A stretch of 64,000 bases of DNA, from NCBI RefSeq assembly GCF_954871325.1, contig NC_088775.1:92522334-92586333 (forward strand), read 5' to 3'. Under the pieces are notes generated by a model, which saw only the letters and a list, made by a program, of their open reading frames with translations, ran no database searches and was not told the origin of the DNA. Below are positions 11,690-23,498 of the stretch, one piece after another (position 1 is the stretch's first letter; every line of letters starts with the position of its first letter). Source of the DNA: Gordionus sp. m RMFG-2023. Its lineage: Eukaryota > Nematomorpha > Gordioida > Chordodea > Parachordodidae. Made by a program: the position numbers and the translations under genes.

Positions 11690-13860
11690 ATTCATTCATA
11701 CCCAATACCAAGAATCGAAGATATTAGCCAGTTTGGGAAAAGAAGAGGAATTTTCAATATTAGATCTCTCAGATGCCTATTTTCAAATTAAAGTGGGGGA
11801 AGAGTCTCAAAAATATCTTGCAATTAATACGCATAGGGGATTATTTAAGAAGAAAAGCACTAAACAAATTTAAAAAATGTACTAAAATGTCTAGATGAAA
11901 ATGTAATCAAGCTAAAAATAGAAAAATGTAAATTTTTCAAACAAAATGTCGAGTACTTAGGATATAATATTTCAAAAACGGGATTACAACTACCGAAAAA
12001 AATATTGAGACAGTAAAAAAAGATACAGAACTAACAAATTTGAAACAATTAACAGTCATTTCTAGAGTCAGCATCATATTTTTCAAAATTTATTTCAAAT
12101 TTTGCAGTCAAAGCCAAACCATTATACAAATTATTAGAATAAGCAGTTGTTTGGGGATGGACTAATGGATGCAAAGACACGTAAAAAAAATAAAGCAAGA
12201 AATAAGTAGTACTCCAATATTACAATATTATGATCCAAAATTACCCATTATATTAGCAACAGATGCGCCAGCCATAGGAATTTGGGCAGTAATATCACAT
12301 ACAGAAGGGGGTAAGGAGAGGCAAATTGCATTCGCCTCAAGAACGCTAAATGCAGCGGAGAAAAATTATAGCCAAATAGAAAGAGAAGCTCTTGCCATCA
12401 ATCCAAGAAAAGATATACCTACAACATATACTGCCAGAATACATAGATGGGCTTTATTTTTAGCAGGTTACCCATATGAAATAGAATTCAAAAGTAGTCG
12501 ACAACTAGCCAATGCTGATATGCTATCTCTATATACATTTTTAAAGGAGTATAGCCAAAGGAGAGAGGATTACAACAGCGAGAGGTTGTTTACTGTGGGG
12601 AACTAAAATGATAATACCACAACAATACCGAAATAACGTGTCAGACATGATACATCAAGGACATATTGAAATGGTAAAAATGAAGATGAGAGCAAAACAA
12701 TACGTGTGGTGGTCTAATATAAACTAAGATATAGAAATATAGGTCGAAAAATGTAGAGAATGCCAGGAACAACACGATATCCCTCAAAAGATATCATTTC
12801 AAAATTGGACAAAACCACCAAAGGCATGGCACCTTACATATTGATTATGCTGAACCATTTCAAAATCATTATTGGTTAGTAGTGATAGATGCTACCAGTC
12901 GCTAGCCATAAATTAGTACTACAACCGAAAGCACGATAAAAATATTAAGAAATATTTTTTTGCCAGATTCAGATTTCCTAAAATAATCGTTTCTAATAAC
13001 GGGCCACAATTCAGCAGGCAAAGAATTCAATTATTTCAAAAAAAACGGAATACATTAGTACACGGAAGTCCATACCATCCTCAGACTAACGATATGGCCG
13101 AACGTTTAGTTCGAACCTTTAAACAGAGTATGAATAAAATAAACGAGGGGGATTTACAAACCAGTCTAGCTAATTTTCTCTACAAACCGTAATACACCAG
13201 AGGCAGAAACTGAACAAAGTCCCGCCGAAATACTACTAAAAATTAAACCTAGAGGTTTGTTAGACCAAATATTCGAACGGGGAAAAAGCCATTATAGCTC
13301 TAACGGGTTTGAGTTAAAGTTAATCTAATTTATTAAGAATAGAAAGGTAACTATTACAGCTGAGTACAACAAATTTATATTAGTAAATGATAAAATTATG
13401 GCCGTCCGATGTAAACTATAATGATTAGATATTGAATGTTTGGTGCCTGTGTTCTACTATATACATATTTAGAAAAGTGCTATCAAAGTATTCAGGAATT
13501 TAATATGATACTTATATCTGCATATGAGATAATTGTAATGGCAGCATTTGAATCTTTTGAAATAAGTAAAGGATTAAAAAAATATCAAGGTGTAAAAAGA
13601 TTTCGCGAGATGGGAGGAGTTTATCAAGATTGCTTAGACAATTATTAAAAGCATACTCGGATCACTACGATATGAAGTAAGTATAGAGGAACGATTATAC
13701 GTCATACTGATCAATTAAGGAAAAGAACCGAAAATTTATTAACTGAAGAATACGAATTTGAAGAGAGAACCGAAGTAGAAAAGAAAACCGAAGAGATATT
13801 AAATAAAGAGGACGTTATAAGCAATAACGATGAAAATCTAAAGGAGAGAGAGTAAGAAGA
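11690..13860 (+). mobile_element. Ty3/Gypsy-like retroelement fossil (pol remnants)
   Basis: Pol parts appear in the standard order: a reverse-transcriptase block (about 11700-12000, motif SILDLSDAYFQI), an RNase H domain (12169-12606, motif ATDAPAIGIWAV, and QIAFASRTLNAAEKNY), an integrase zinc-binding and core region (about 12640-13260), and a pol tail (to about 13850, motif RHTDQLRKR). The RNase H/integrase order places it in Ty3/Gypsy. No gag and no LTRs were identified. It is clearly broken, with numerous interruptions, and looks old. Confidence 0.85.
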
Positions 13861-16380
13861 TTTAATTCAAGATCGTTATCCGAAAGAGTACGAACCAAAC
13901 CAAATAGATCTCTCCGTTAGATTAATTTCATCGTTATTGTTTAATAGTTGTTACGTGTTATTTGAAAATAATATCCAATTAATATTCTTTTTACCCTCTA
14001 TCCCCTTCAGGCCAGGTTCAATCCATTAAAATAAAACTAAGTTGAATACTATGGTTTGAGTCAAAATATATTTAAAGCTTTTACTTGATCATATCAATAT
14101 TATTTGTTAAATAATAAATATTAATGATCACCTATGCCTAATATTTAATATCAGAAAAAATTCCAAGCAAGGTACAAAGCCATAATAATTTTGAAAAAAT
14201 TGCTCCAAGCCCAATGAAAGATCATAATAATTTTGGTAGTTGAGAACTGAAATAAAATATTTAAAAAATCATAATGAAATATACAATCAAAATCAGATTT
14301 TTATGGGCCTTTGTTTTTTGATCAGGCCGAGCCCAGGCCTGCAAAAAAATTTGTTTTAGGCCAATTTCTGACCCTAGTTGATAATAAAAAAATTCCCTAA
14401 CGTCTAATAATTTTGAAAAATCTTCATCAAGCCCAGCTTAATATAATTTATAAAAATATTTTCCAAGCCCAGCCCAAACCATAATAATTTTATAAATAAT
14501 TTTTCTTAAGCTTGGCCAACCCATAGTAATTTTCAAAATTTTTTCACAAGCCTGGAAATATATCTATTTTTTATTCTTTTTAATCCCGCTTACCCCTATT
14601 CCAGATCAAGGCCAACCCATTAAGACTTAGAGTGAATACTATTAAAGTTATTAAAAAAATGTATTTTTTTTTTATGATATGATTTGAATATTTAAATGAG
14701 AGATGAATATTAAAGTTATCCTTAATGAACTTGAATGTACGGAGAATATTATTGTTTATTTTAAATTTTGCATGAACAATTTTTTTTTGAATATAAAAGC
14801 CCATAACGAACTTAAATGTACGAATAATACTATAGATTATTGTAATTTAGCATATAAAATGTTTTTTTTTTGCATATAAATTTTTTTATATATAAACTCG
14901 TAATTTTTATAAATTGAATTCATTTTCGATTTTCATTTTGGATTTGTATTTGGAAATAATTAAGTCATATCCTTAGAAGTGATATCTTTAAAAGGTATTA
15001 TTAGATTTATATTGAATATATTTATCTAACTATTATTTATACTAAAACTTCCAAACACGACATTTTTTTGAGTAAAAATATATTTAAATTAGCGTTTACC
15101 TCCATATAAATGTTCTGTGTTAAATATTACACCTATGGCTGATATCTAATATTTAAAAAATTCACTTGTAAATATTTTCTCAAACCCGTTAAAGACCATA
15201 ATAATTTTGGCAGTTGAGAACTGAAATAAAATATATAAAAAGTAATAATGCATTAAAAATACAATAAGAATATGTAAGTTGTATAGGCCTTGGTTTTATG
15301 ATCATGCCTGGCCATGTCTTCGAAAATAAATTTTCAGGCTAATGTCTAGCCCATATTTAAAATTAAAAAATTTTCAAGCATCTGGACCATAATAATTTTG
15401 AAAAATTTTTCTCAAGCCAACAAGCTCATATTAATTGTGAAAAATATTTTCCAAGCTCAGCAAAACCCATAATAATTTATTTTTTCCTTATCCAGAAAAA
15501 TATATCCGATGTAAGGGATTTATAAGAATGTACTTTTTTTTGCCATTTTATATTATTGGGAAAATTTTTCAAAATAATTTATCATCAAATGAAGAGAAAA
15601 TATTTGTTTTACCCATCATTCTACTAATTAGCTCCTGATGAATATAAAAGTACCATGCCATATAAAAATCAGTGAAAATATGTTCATCTAACTTAAATTT
15701 TACACAAATACCACCCCTCCAAATAACAAATGATTTATTACATAGGTACAATATATAAAATTAAATTTTTAAGACATTGTTATTAAATTACAATAGAAAA
15801 ATAAAAAGATATTCTAAGTTAACAAATAATAGGAGGTTAACTTCAATCATCATAGCCAAATTATATATAAGTAAACCAAAAAAGTTATACATTTAATCAA
15901 AAATGTTATAATAAGTTATATGAATGACATACATTCAACAATTATGAAGTGATGAGAAAATATACAAAACTGTGGAATGCATATAGAAAGGCCAAATCAT
16001 CAGAAAAGATAAGAGAGGTATTTAGCTGAAAGTTGCGTGCATAACATGGAATATCTTATACGATAGCCAATATGGTAATAAATGGCGAAATTTTAAAAAT
16101 ATCAGCTATCAATTGAGTTGTATTAAATAACAAAACTAAAATCTGCTTCCATGATAACAATTCTATTAATTTACCATTTAAAAATATTAAAAATAATATA
16201 TATTAGAAATTGCAATTGGCTTATGATGATTTTTATTGGACGAATATTTTTTAAAGGAATACTAATGGCTGAATTTGTTGTGACATGGCTTTTATATATA
16301 TTATAGATAATAAAACTATATTAAAACAACATGTAAAAAATCATGTAAAAAAAAAGACAAAAATAAGAACTATATATATT
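13861..16380. repeat. Two diverged copies of a 0.4-0.5 kb dispersed repeat plus AT-rich filler
   Basis: 14090-14560 and 15110-15480 share blocks in the same order: a CACCTATG block, CATAATAATTTTGG(T/C)AGTTGAGAACTGAAATAAAATAT, GGCCTTTGTTTTTTGATCAGGCC-like text, and several AAGCCCA...CATAATAATTTT units. This looks like a ~1 kb-spaced duplication of an old repeat. No gene is supported in the remainder. Confidence 0.55.
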
Positions 16381-16851
16381 TCTTTAATATATATGAGGGG
16401 GGGGAGCAAAAAAGACTTCATTGAGATCCGAGACAACTTCACGGTGATTTGAGTTGATTGTAACATTTAGGACCCACTGATAGACATAACTATTGGGATA
16501 AAGTGAAATTGACCTTTCAGCTGGATCAATATTTGGGTTAGAGAAAAAATGGGAGACACAAACACAAGTGAAAGATGTTTTCCCCCAAACCAAGGATTGC
16601 TTGTGAGTTTATTTGGTCTTTTCCCATCAGACAGGGATAGTGGACGATCAAGGAGGAATTAGGTAATTGGCTAACCCTAATTTGTTCGAGATTATAGTGT
16701 TAATAACTCTATGGCGACTGAACTGTCCTTTAGAATATAAACAGGTTAGACCATTTCGGCCTTAGGATAGGAGGATTTCCCGTACCCTTTACATTTATGG
16801 GGTAGACATAGGTCACAGCCAAGTTATGGTAACCCTCAACCATCCTTTAAA

Positions 16852-17350
16852 TGAGCGAGGGAGTTGGGGAGGAACAGTTTGCATCCAATTTTTTTTTGAG
16901 GGCTGGTAAGGGGTAGGCGCCTTTAAGGGGAGCTGGATAAATTTATTGGAGAGTTATCTATTAAATTTTTAGAAGAAATAAGACAAAATATATTGCCGTA
17001 GAAATTAATACTTTTGTTATAGATCTAATACAATGATATTGCTGATCATCGACCAAATCTATATATTGAAAACAATCAGACATTATTTTCCAAATAAAAC
17101 TTTCTGCTATCCTTTTAAAGGCAAGTTAAAAGAGTTAGATATTCTTAGCAAACCATATTCATGTCAAACAATGCTATAATCATGCATTCTTAGTAAATGA
17201 AGGGGTTTTTAATTGAATTCATGATCTAAAAAATAACTCTTTTATATTCACAATATTTCGATAGTTGTTAGTGGTTATGATTTAAGTTATTCTTTTTAAA
17301 ATTTATGAAAGGAGTACCATTATAATTAAAAAGTGTAAATAATAATTCTC
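16852..17350. repeat. Dispersed repeat also found inside the 61 kb retroelement
   Basis: From GGAACAGTTTGCATCC through GAGAGTTATCTATTAAATTT, AATAAGACAAAATATATTGC and GCAAGTTAAAAGAGTTAGAT to about 17350, this matches 61200-61620 in the same orientation with moderate divergence. The type of element is not recognised and no coding frame is seen. Confidence 0.7.
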
Positions 17351-17364
17351 ACGCTTAAAAAATG

Positions 17365-17435
17365 CATTTAAATAAATGAATGAATGAATCGTCAGTCTAG
17401 GTATTATTACATGTCATTGGTCGGATCGGTTTTGG
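17365..17435. repeat. End fragment of foldback family C
   Basis: GAATGAATCGTCAGTCTAGG followed by TATTATTACATGTCATTGG is the reverse of the terminal block of family C seen at 5830-5870 and 49905-49960. Confidence 0.6.
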
Positions 17436-17570
17436 GGATTATGCGCACCTTATATATATGATATAATATGTATCTCTGGGGGAAAGGGGAAATTGTATCT
17501 GTGTTTAAATTCATTTTAAAAGATAATAATCTAGATAATATAATATTTTTTTAGGCGACGTATCCTAGAT

Positions 17571-17760
17571 AGAGTTGTTAAATGGCTCGTTTTGAGCCGA
17601 TTTTTGATAACGGCTAACTCAATATTTCATCCAGAAAAAATATTAATCAAGCCTGAAGATTTTGCTAATAGAAGGAACAAAGGTCCAGACATATATTATC
17701 AAAATCTAGAGGCTTAGGCAATACTTTTCTGTCTAAAATATTGAGTTAAATCCTACATCC
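17571..17760. repeat. Foldback MITE family A, partial
   Basis: It begins GTTGTTAAATGGCTCGTTTTGA, followed by the hallmark CGGCTAACTCAATATTT, GAAGGAACAAAGGTCCAGAC and AAAATATTGAGTTAAATC. The right arm is incomplete. It is one of about six copies in the window. Confidence 0.75.
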
Positions 17761-18295
17761 ATTTTAGACTATATATCTTCTTTACATAAGAGACCTGCAG
17801 TTAATTTTAAATATATCTGGGTCGGGCCTAAAATAATTTTCCTTAAAATACCTGGGATGGATATTTAGAGGACCAAAAAGATCCAAAAATTTTTTCGATA
17901 TTTATGTTATTGTTGAGGTGAAAGCGAAATTATATGATTTTGATCATTCACAAAAACAAATCTCTCCATGGACCCATGTGAGGATCATCATTAAAATAAC
18001 TCTTAATATTCCACTTTTGGATTTAATTTTGACTCAAAACAATGTGAACGATTGGTGATTTATCAAATGACTATCCAATTTACAAAATACTATGTCTTTA
18101 TAACCCACCCTTCGATCTAAGGATATGTCAAATCTCGGAATTGAAAAAAAAATTGAATATATAGCTAAATTTTTATTCAGAGGATATAAAATGTATCATC
18201 TGATGACAAAATTAATTTTAGAATTTAAATGGAAACAAAAGGATTCATTATCACTAATACTAAACCTCAGCCTGATCAAAAAGGCAACTTACCTA

Positions 18296-18458
18296 CCAGA
18301 GTTGTTAAAAGATACTTTTTAAATGGATCTAGATACAGATACATCGTCTAAAATAATATCTGGATACTTAATCAAAAATCTATCTAGATACAGATACCAC
18401 ATTTTTCTATCTAGATACAACTTGTATCTAGATCCTTTAACAACTCTGTTACCTACTA
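18296..18458. repeat. Foldback MITE family B, copy 1
   Basis: The left arm AGAGTTGTTAAAAGATAC is mirrored by the right arm TCCTTTAACAACTCTG. The interior is made of repeated ATCTAGATACAGATAC units. Length is about 160 bases; a second copy is at 20400-20576. Confidence 0.8.
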
Positions 18459-20060
18459 TATATTTATTTTGAAATACATATATAATACCTTTTGAAATCT
18501 CTTTAGACGCATTTTTTTTTTAAAATTTCTAAAGATATTCGAATAAATATTTTTGATGATTTTTCTTATACATAAAAAAATATGTAAGGGGAACACCGGG
18601 GATCTTATGAGCCCGGGGTTCCTGTGAGCCTTGAGATTTTCTTCTAGAGAACTCTAATGATTAATTTTTTTTAGCCAAAATATGTATAACTACATTATGA
18701 ATTTTTATTTAAATATCGGATACCATTAATTTTTTCATTATCTCGATATATGATAGTATTTTCTAAAAAAAAATGCTACAATACAATTTATCGAAAATAT
18801 AAATAAATGATGAAGGTTTTAATTATCCAATAACTATCTTATCTAAAAGATGGCCTCTATTATATATAAAATTATTCTTTTATTTGAACAAAAAAATGTT
18901 TAATCTTGCAAATTTAATGTCACTTATATGTACCAGAATGTACTGAAATTCGTGTTTATTCAAATTCACTCACCAAATTTATAAATTATTTTATATTTAA
19001 CATAATTAATATATCGACCTCCAAATCAAAAGACTTTTTGCTAAATATCAGGATATTTCAATCTAAAAAAAATATACTTAAAAGCTGGGTCAATGCCGAA
19101 TTCCGACATGTTTCGATAATTAATAGATTCTAACTACGAAGAAATGGACGCTGAGCGTATGAATGACTGGCGTGTCGCAGTATATTTGTTTAGGATGTAA
19201 TGTCAAATCAATAATTTTTATTTTGTGAAATACGAAAATAATTTATCATCGATTGTTTTTAATTCAAATCCGAAAAAATTTTTTTCTTTTTACTACGTAA
19301 CATTAAAAAAATTTATCAAATGAGATATAAAAGTTTTTATGATTGACTGACTATTAAGTGTACATGTGACATGTTAGCTTCGATGCGTTATTTTTTAAAC
19401 TTTAAAACATTTTTTTTGAGAACGCTTTTTTAAAGATATGTTTTGTTGTAATAATTAGAATGGTATTATTTTTGTTTTGCATTTAATTAAATAGTTTGTG
19501 TTCATATAAATTTGAATAGTACGGAAATTATATTTTTATGTATAAAGTTGAATATGTAAGGGTTCATGAAAAATTTGAATACGTATACAACGAAAATATA
19601 TGACGTAAATTTTAGTAATATAAATATAGAGATAAAAAAAATGTAATATTAAGAAGAATATTTATTATACTTTTTTATATTTTTAGTTTAATTTATGTTA
19701 TTTTAGATTTTTGATTATATTAAATAAATTGACATCTTCAAATTGTGTGTTCATATTAAATATGTCAACGTATAATATGTATCACAAAAAAAAATAGTAA
19801 ATATTTCTTAACTTATATTAAAATATTAATTTATATATTTTTTTAAAATAATAATTGATATAAAAATTTCCGTAAGATGGCGTTAAGTGTTTTAAATTTA
19901 GATTATTTCGAATACGCAAGGTGGAAATAAGCGCGGTTAAATTCTGACGAGTTTTACTTAGGATATTCTGCCTGGATCTTTATAATTATAATTTGGCTCA
20001 AAAAAGTATCTAATAACGGTTTAATAAAAATGAGAGATTATCCTCATTTAAATTTTTTAA
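18459..20060. other. AT-rich stretch, nothing firm recognised
   Basis: A short plus-strand frame near 19128-19195 (motif EEMDAERMNDWRVAVYLF) has protein-like composition, but I could not connect it to other exons. The rest is low-complexity AT-rich DNA. Confidence 0.35.
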
Positions 20061-20067
20061 TATCTTT

Positions 20068-20695
20068 CAGACCTGCAGGCCCGGCCCTAAGCCCGGCTAG
20101 GCCAGACCCAGGCCGTATTTTAATTTTTTTTAAAAAAAAGATATCCGGGTCGAGCCGTATATTTTAAAAACCAAATATTTGAAATCGCCATTTTTAGCTG
20201 CAAAAATCAGAAATAAATAAAAATATATTTAAAAAAAAAATTCTAGCCAGGCCGGAAAAAAATGTTTGAAAAAAAATATCCGGACCGGATAAATGGTACC
20301 TCTTTAATCTGTAGATAAGGCAGAGACACCATTTTAACGGCCCGGATTTTATATATTCAGGCCCGGATCGGATTTTTTTTAAAAATATAATTTTGAATGT
20401 TATAACCAGAGTTGTTAAAAGATAGTTTTTAAATGGATCTAGATACAGATACATCGTCTAAAATAATATCTAGATACCAATATTTTAATCAAAAATCGAT
20501 CTAGTTACAGATACCACATTTTTATATCTAGATACAGAATCTAGATCTTTTAACAACTCTGGTTATAACTAATAATGGTCATTTAAAATATTTGGTTTTA
20601 ATTTTAAAATATAAGACCCGGTCTGAATATTTTTTTAAAAAAAATTAAAATACCGCCTGGCTTAGGGGCAGGCCTGCAGAGGTCTCTGATATAAA
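20068..20695. repeat. GC-rich foldback element (family D) carrying a nested family B element
   Basis: The left arm AGACCTGCAGGCCCGGCCCT is mirrored by the right arm GGGGCAGGCCTGCAGAGGTC. Both arms continue inward with GTATTTTAATTTTTTTTAAA-type sequence and CCGGGTC. A complete family B foldback element (20400-20576) sits within it, so D is the older insertion here. A related single-arm copy occurs at 37308-37420. Confidence 0.7.
20400..20576. repeat. Foldback MITE family B, copy 2, with 25-base terminal inverted repeats
   Basis: The left end GTTATAACCAGAGTTGTTAA plus AAGAT is perfectly inverted at the right end (ATCTTTTAACAACTCTGGTT plus ATAAC). The interior carries the same ATCTAGATACAGATAC units as copy 1. 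No coding capacity. Confidence 0.85.
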
Positions 20696-20975
20696 GGATA
20701 ATAAAAAAACAGTTTTTCTTTGCATTCCTACGGATAGTATATGATATGGTAATATAAATACCTAACTCCATTTTTTAAAAGCCAACTCATTTTAATTTTA
20801 TTTATATCTTGATTAGAGCTAATTATGAATTTACCCGATTACCCATTCATTCAATTAAACGTATAACAAAAATCGGATAATGGGTGAGGGGGGGGGGGTT
20901 TTTTAAAAAATAAAAATTTGTACATAAACAAGTGCAGAGTGGCCATAATCATTATTCCACCCTTGTAAAATTATG

Positions 20976-22005
20976 CAGAGTTGTTAAGGAGCGGGCTACA
21001 TTTTTTCAAAAACACCTGATTGGGGAGCGGGAGCTAGCTCCTTTTAGGGCTGGAGTGGAAGAGGGCCGCTCCAGCGTTCCTTTAAATTTAATGTATAAAT
21101 TAAATTATTTTTTTAAATATTAATTATTAATTAAAATTCAAATAAAAATGAAATTTTATTTAATTTAAAATTATCCATCATTAAATGTTTATAGCCGAGT
21201 TTTATATTGGTTTTTCATCTAATCATTTTAAATATTAGTAGACATCAAGTTTTACCTTTTTATATTGAAAATTTTTTTGGAAAATCTTGTAAGTCATATT
21301 AATATTCATTCTATAGATATATAATAAAAAATAGTTTTTAGATATTATGGATTTAGAGATCATGGATGAAGAAATCGAATTTCCATTTCCATCGTACAAA
21401 AAATATTTTAAACTTCTAAAAGATGTTGATCCAAATGATCAAGCAAATTTAAGGGCAAAATGTCTTTTGTGTTTAAAAAAAAACTATTTAATTTTCAAGC
21501 ATCTAAAAGTAAAAAATCTTTCTTTAAAATACAAATTGATTTGGAAGATTTTTTTGGATTCCATGAAATTGATCATCAGGAAGATAATATATGGACAAAT
21601 ATTTTTTAAATCAAAATTACTATTTTCGATAAATTCCCTGAATTAAAAAATATCTTTATAAAATTCAGTACCTAGCTTCCCTCTAGTGAGTGCCTATTTA
21701 GCATTGCAAAACAGGTTTTAGGGGAGAGGCGTGGATGTTTGTTAGATTCTAATTTAGAAAATTTATCACTTTTAAAGGCTAATAAAAGGTTATAAATATT
21801 TTGATAGATCATTTAATATATAAATAAAGCTTCTTGATAAAAAAAAATATATGATTTTGTTTTGTAAACCTTCTAAAATAATGAAAATCAAAGGAACGGT
21901 TATGGAGTGGCACTCCATTATTTGGAGCGGGAGCTAGCTCCTTTTAAAAATGTAGTAGCGGAAGCTGGAGCTAGCTACTTTTAAAAAGGAGCGTTACAAA
22001 CTCTG
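20976..22005 (+). mobile_element. hAT transposon derivative, 1030 bases, with 8-base target duplication
   Basis: The ends are CAGAGTTGTTAAGGAGC and the reverse complement of GCGTTACAAACTCTG. Both sides carry the perfect 8-base duplication AAATTATG (20968-20975 and 22006-22013), as expected for hAT. Inside, 21347-21646 starts with a BED-finger-like segment (KCLLCLKKNY). Near 21670-21800 the dimerisation region reads LPSSECLFSIAKQVLGERRG, then LENLSLLKANKRL. The central catalytic domain is missing, so it needs an outside transposase. Subterminal GGAGCGGGAGCTAGCTCC palindromes occur at both ends (21020-21040, 21920-21945). Confidence 0.88.
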
Positions 22006-22245
22006 AAATTATGATTAAATTCTTATTTCTCCCCCCAAAAAAAATAATATAAAAATGCCGGGATTAAACTGACATTGGCAAAAGAAATTTCCAGACTCTT
22101 ATTTTTGATCTTAAGACAACAATCATGCACGGGTGCCAGTCCTGCTCAGAGTGGCCACAATCATTATTCCCCCTCAATGATTAAATTCTTATTTCTCTGC
22201 ACAAAAAAAAACTAATATAAAAATGCCGGGATTAAACTGACATTG

Positions 22246-22445
22246 TGGTAGAAAATGGTGTTGTTAAACAACGCAACATTATAGCTAGGAAAATAGTGTT
22301 TAAGCGTTGAGATTTCTCCAATAAGATGTTCATTCCTATGTGCCATCTATGAGAGAAATCTTTAGGTTTGCATAATATTTTTCTGGATAAAATATTGAGT
22401 TTTAGCCGTTTTTAAAAATCGGCTGAGCCGTTTAACCACACTAGT
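22246..22445. repeat. Foldback MITE family A inserted in a tandem unit
   Basis: Left-end GTGTTGTTAAAC and right-end TTTAACCACACTAGT flank AAAATATTGAGTTTTAGCCG and AAATCGGCTGAGCCG. The neighbouring unit at 22070-22090 shows the empty site, which fixes the limits to within a few bases. Confidence 0.75.
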
Positions 22446-22605
22446 ACAAAGAACTTCCAGCCTCTTATTTTTGATCTTAAGACAAATCAATCATGCACGG
22501 GTGCCAGTCCTGCTCAGAGTGGCCACCGTCATTATTCTCCCCCGGTAAAATCATGATTCAATTTTTATTTCTCCTAAAAATAAAAAACTAATATAAAAAT
22601 GATCA

Positions 22606-23045
22606 TTTTGGAAAAAAAAAAAATCTTCTTTTACATTTTTTTTGCGATAAATATAATAAAAAAAAATTATTTTACTATTATTATAAAAAAAAAAAAATTC
22701 GTTTCTAATTATAAAATAATAAAAATAAATAATTTCATAATTTATAAATAATATCTATATTTATAAAATTGTATAAAATAATAAAAATAATATATAAATT
22801 ATTTTTCAAAAAAAAAACACTTTGTTTTTATATATTTTGTTTTTTTTTTAAATTATATTTTTATAAGGTAAAAAAAAATCTATAAAAAACATATAAAACG
22901 AATAAAACCTTCTTTTTTTTTAAAAAAAAACATGATTTTAATTTTTTCAGTAAACCAATAAAAAAAAAATTTACAAGGTTGACGTGGTTCATGATTGCGT
23001 TTTTTTTAAATGGAATGGCTAAATTTATAAAATATAATTTTTCTC
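22606..23045. other. AT-rich low-complexity DNA
   Basis: Dominated by poly-A/T and TATAAA-like repeats. No feature is supported. Confidence 0.4.
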
Positions 23046-23053
23046 TAAATAAC

Positions 23054-23498
23054 GCGTGGATGGGTGATCAAGTCAGAGCGAAGTCTTTCAATCGAATCGA
23101 ACGGTTTCAGTTCCACAACTTTTTTGGCGATATTGCACCTACCCTTAAACTCGTTACCAGCTGACGACTGTATGGTTAGAAAAAGAATGAAAAAATAAAC
23201 AAATTTAAATAAAAAATTAATAAATTAACAAATAATCGCGTCGTTAAGAAGCTCATAACCCTATCGAGATTTAAAAACCAAAATGGCCGCCCAAACAAGG
23301 AAAAATAAATGGTTCAAAAAAAATCAGCTGATTTTGTTTCGATCGGTCAGCTACTAGAAAATGAGCTGAATTTAGCAAGATTTCCTACACCTAGATTCAA
23401 TAAAAAGAAGACCAATATTTACAAAAACCATATCCGTTCTCAACCTCCTCGCTAATAGTGCACAGCACACCAATTGAGCGTTTACGTTTGGCCGTCAT
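23054..23498 (-). CDS. Unrecognised gene, first two exons
   Basis: Exon 1 (23429-23498) starts MTAKRKRSIGVLCTISEEVE and ends in phase 1 at a GTTTTT donor. Exon 2 (23054-23160) begins after a pyrimidine-rich stretch and CAG, in matching phase. It reads GNEFKGRCNIAKKVVELKPF, then DSIERLRSDLITHPR, up to a possible GTTATT donor. The basic N-terminus suggests a nuclear protein, and the second exon has balanced, protein-like composition. The family is not recognised, and no further exons were found to the left, where hAT and tandem repeats follow. The intron between them contains family C-like CAGCTGATTTT and GGCGGCCATTTTGG arms. It could be a gene with large downstream introns or a truncated one. 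Confidence 0.5.

Larger units (their letters stand above)
20935..22605. repeat. Tandem repeat of about 170 bases (2.5 units) interrupted by a hAT and a MITE
   Basis: Units begin CAGAGTGGCCACAATCATTA at 20935, 22147 and 22515 and end GGGTGCCAGTCCTGCT. Removing the hAT (with one target duplication) leaves unit 1 at about 173 bases. Removing about 200 bases of family A MITE (22246-22445) leaves unit 2 at about 168. The third unit is partial. Shared features are ATGCCGGGATTAAACTGACA and TTTTTGATCTTAAGACAA. Confidence 0.8.

Noticed and set aside
16384-16593. Minus-strand frame with protein-like text (SISLYPNSYVYQWVLNVTIN)
   Set aside because: Could be an exon or an old element, but I found no partner exons, start or domain.
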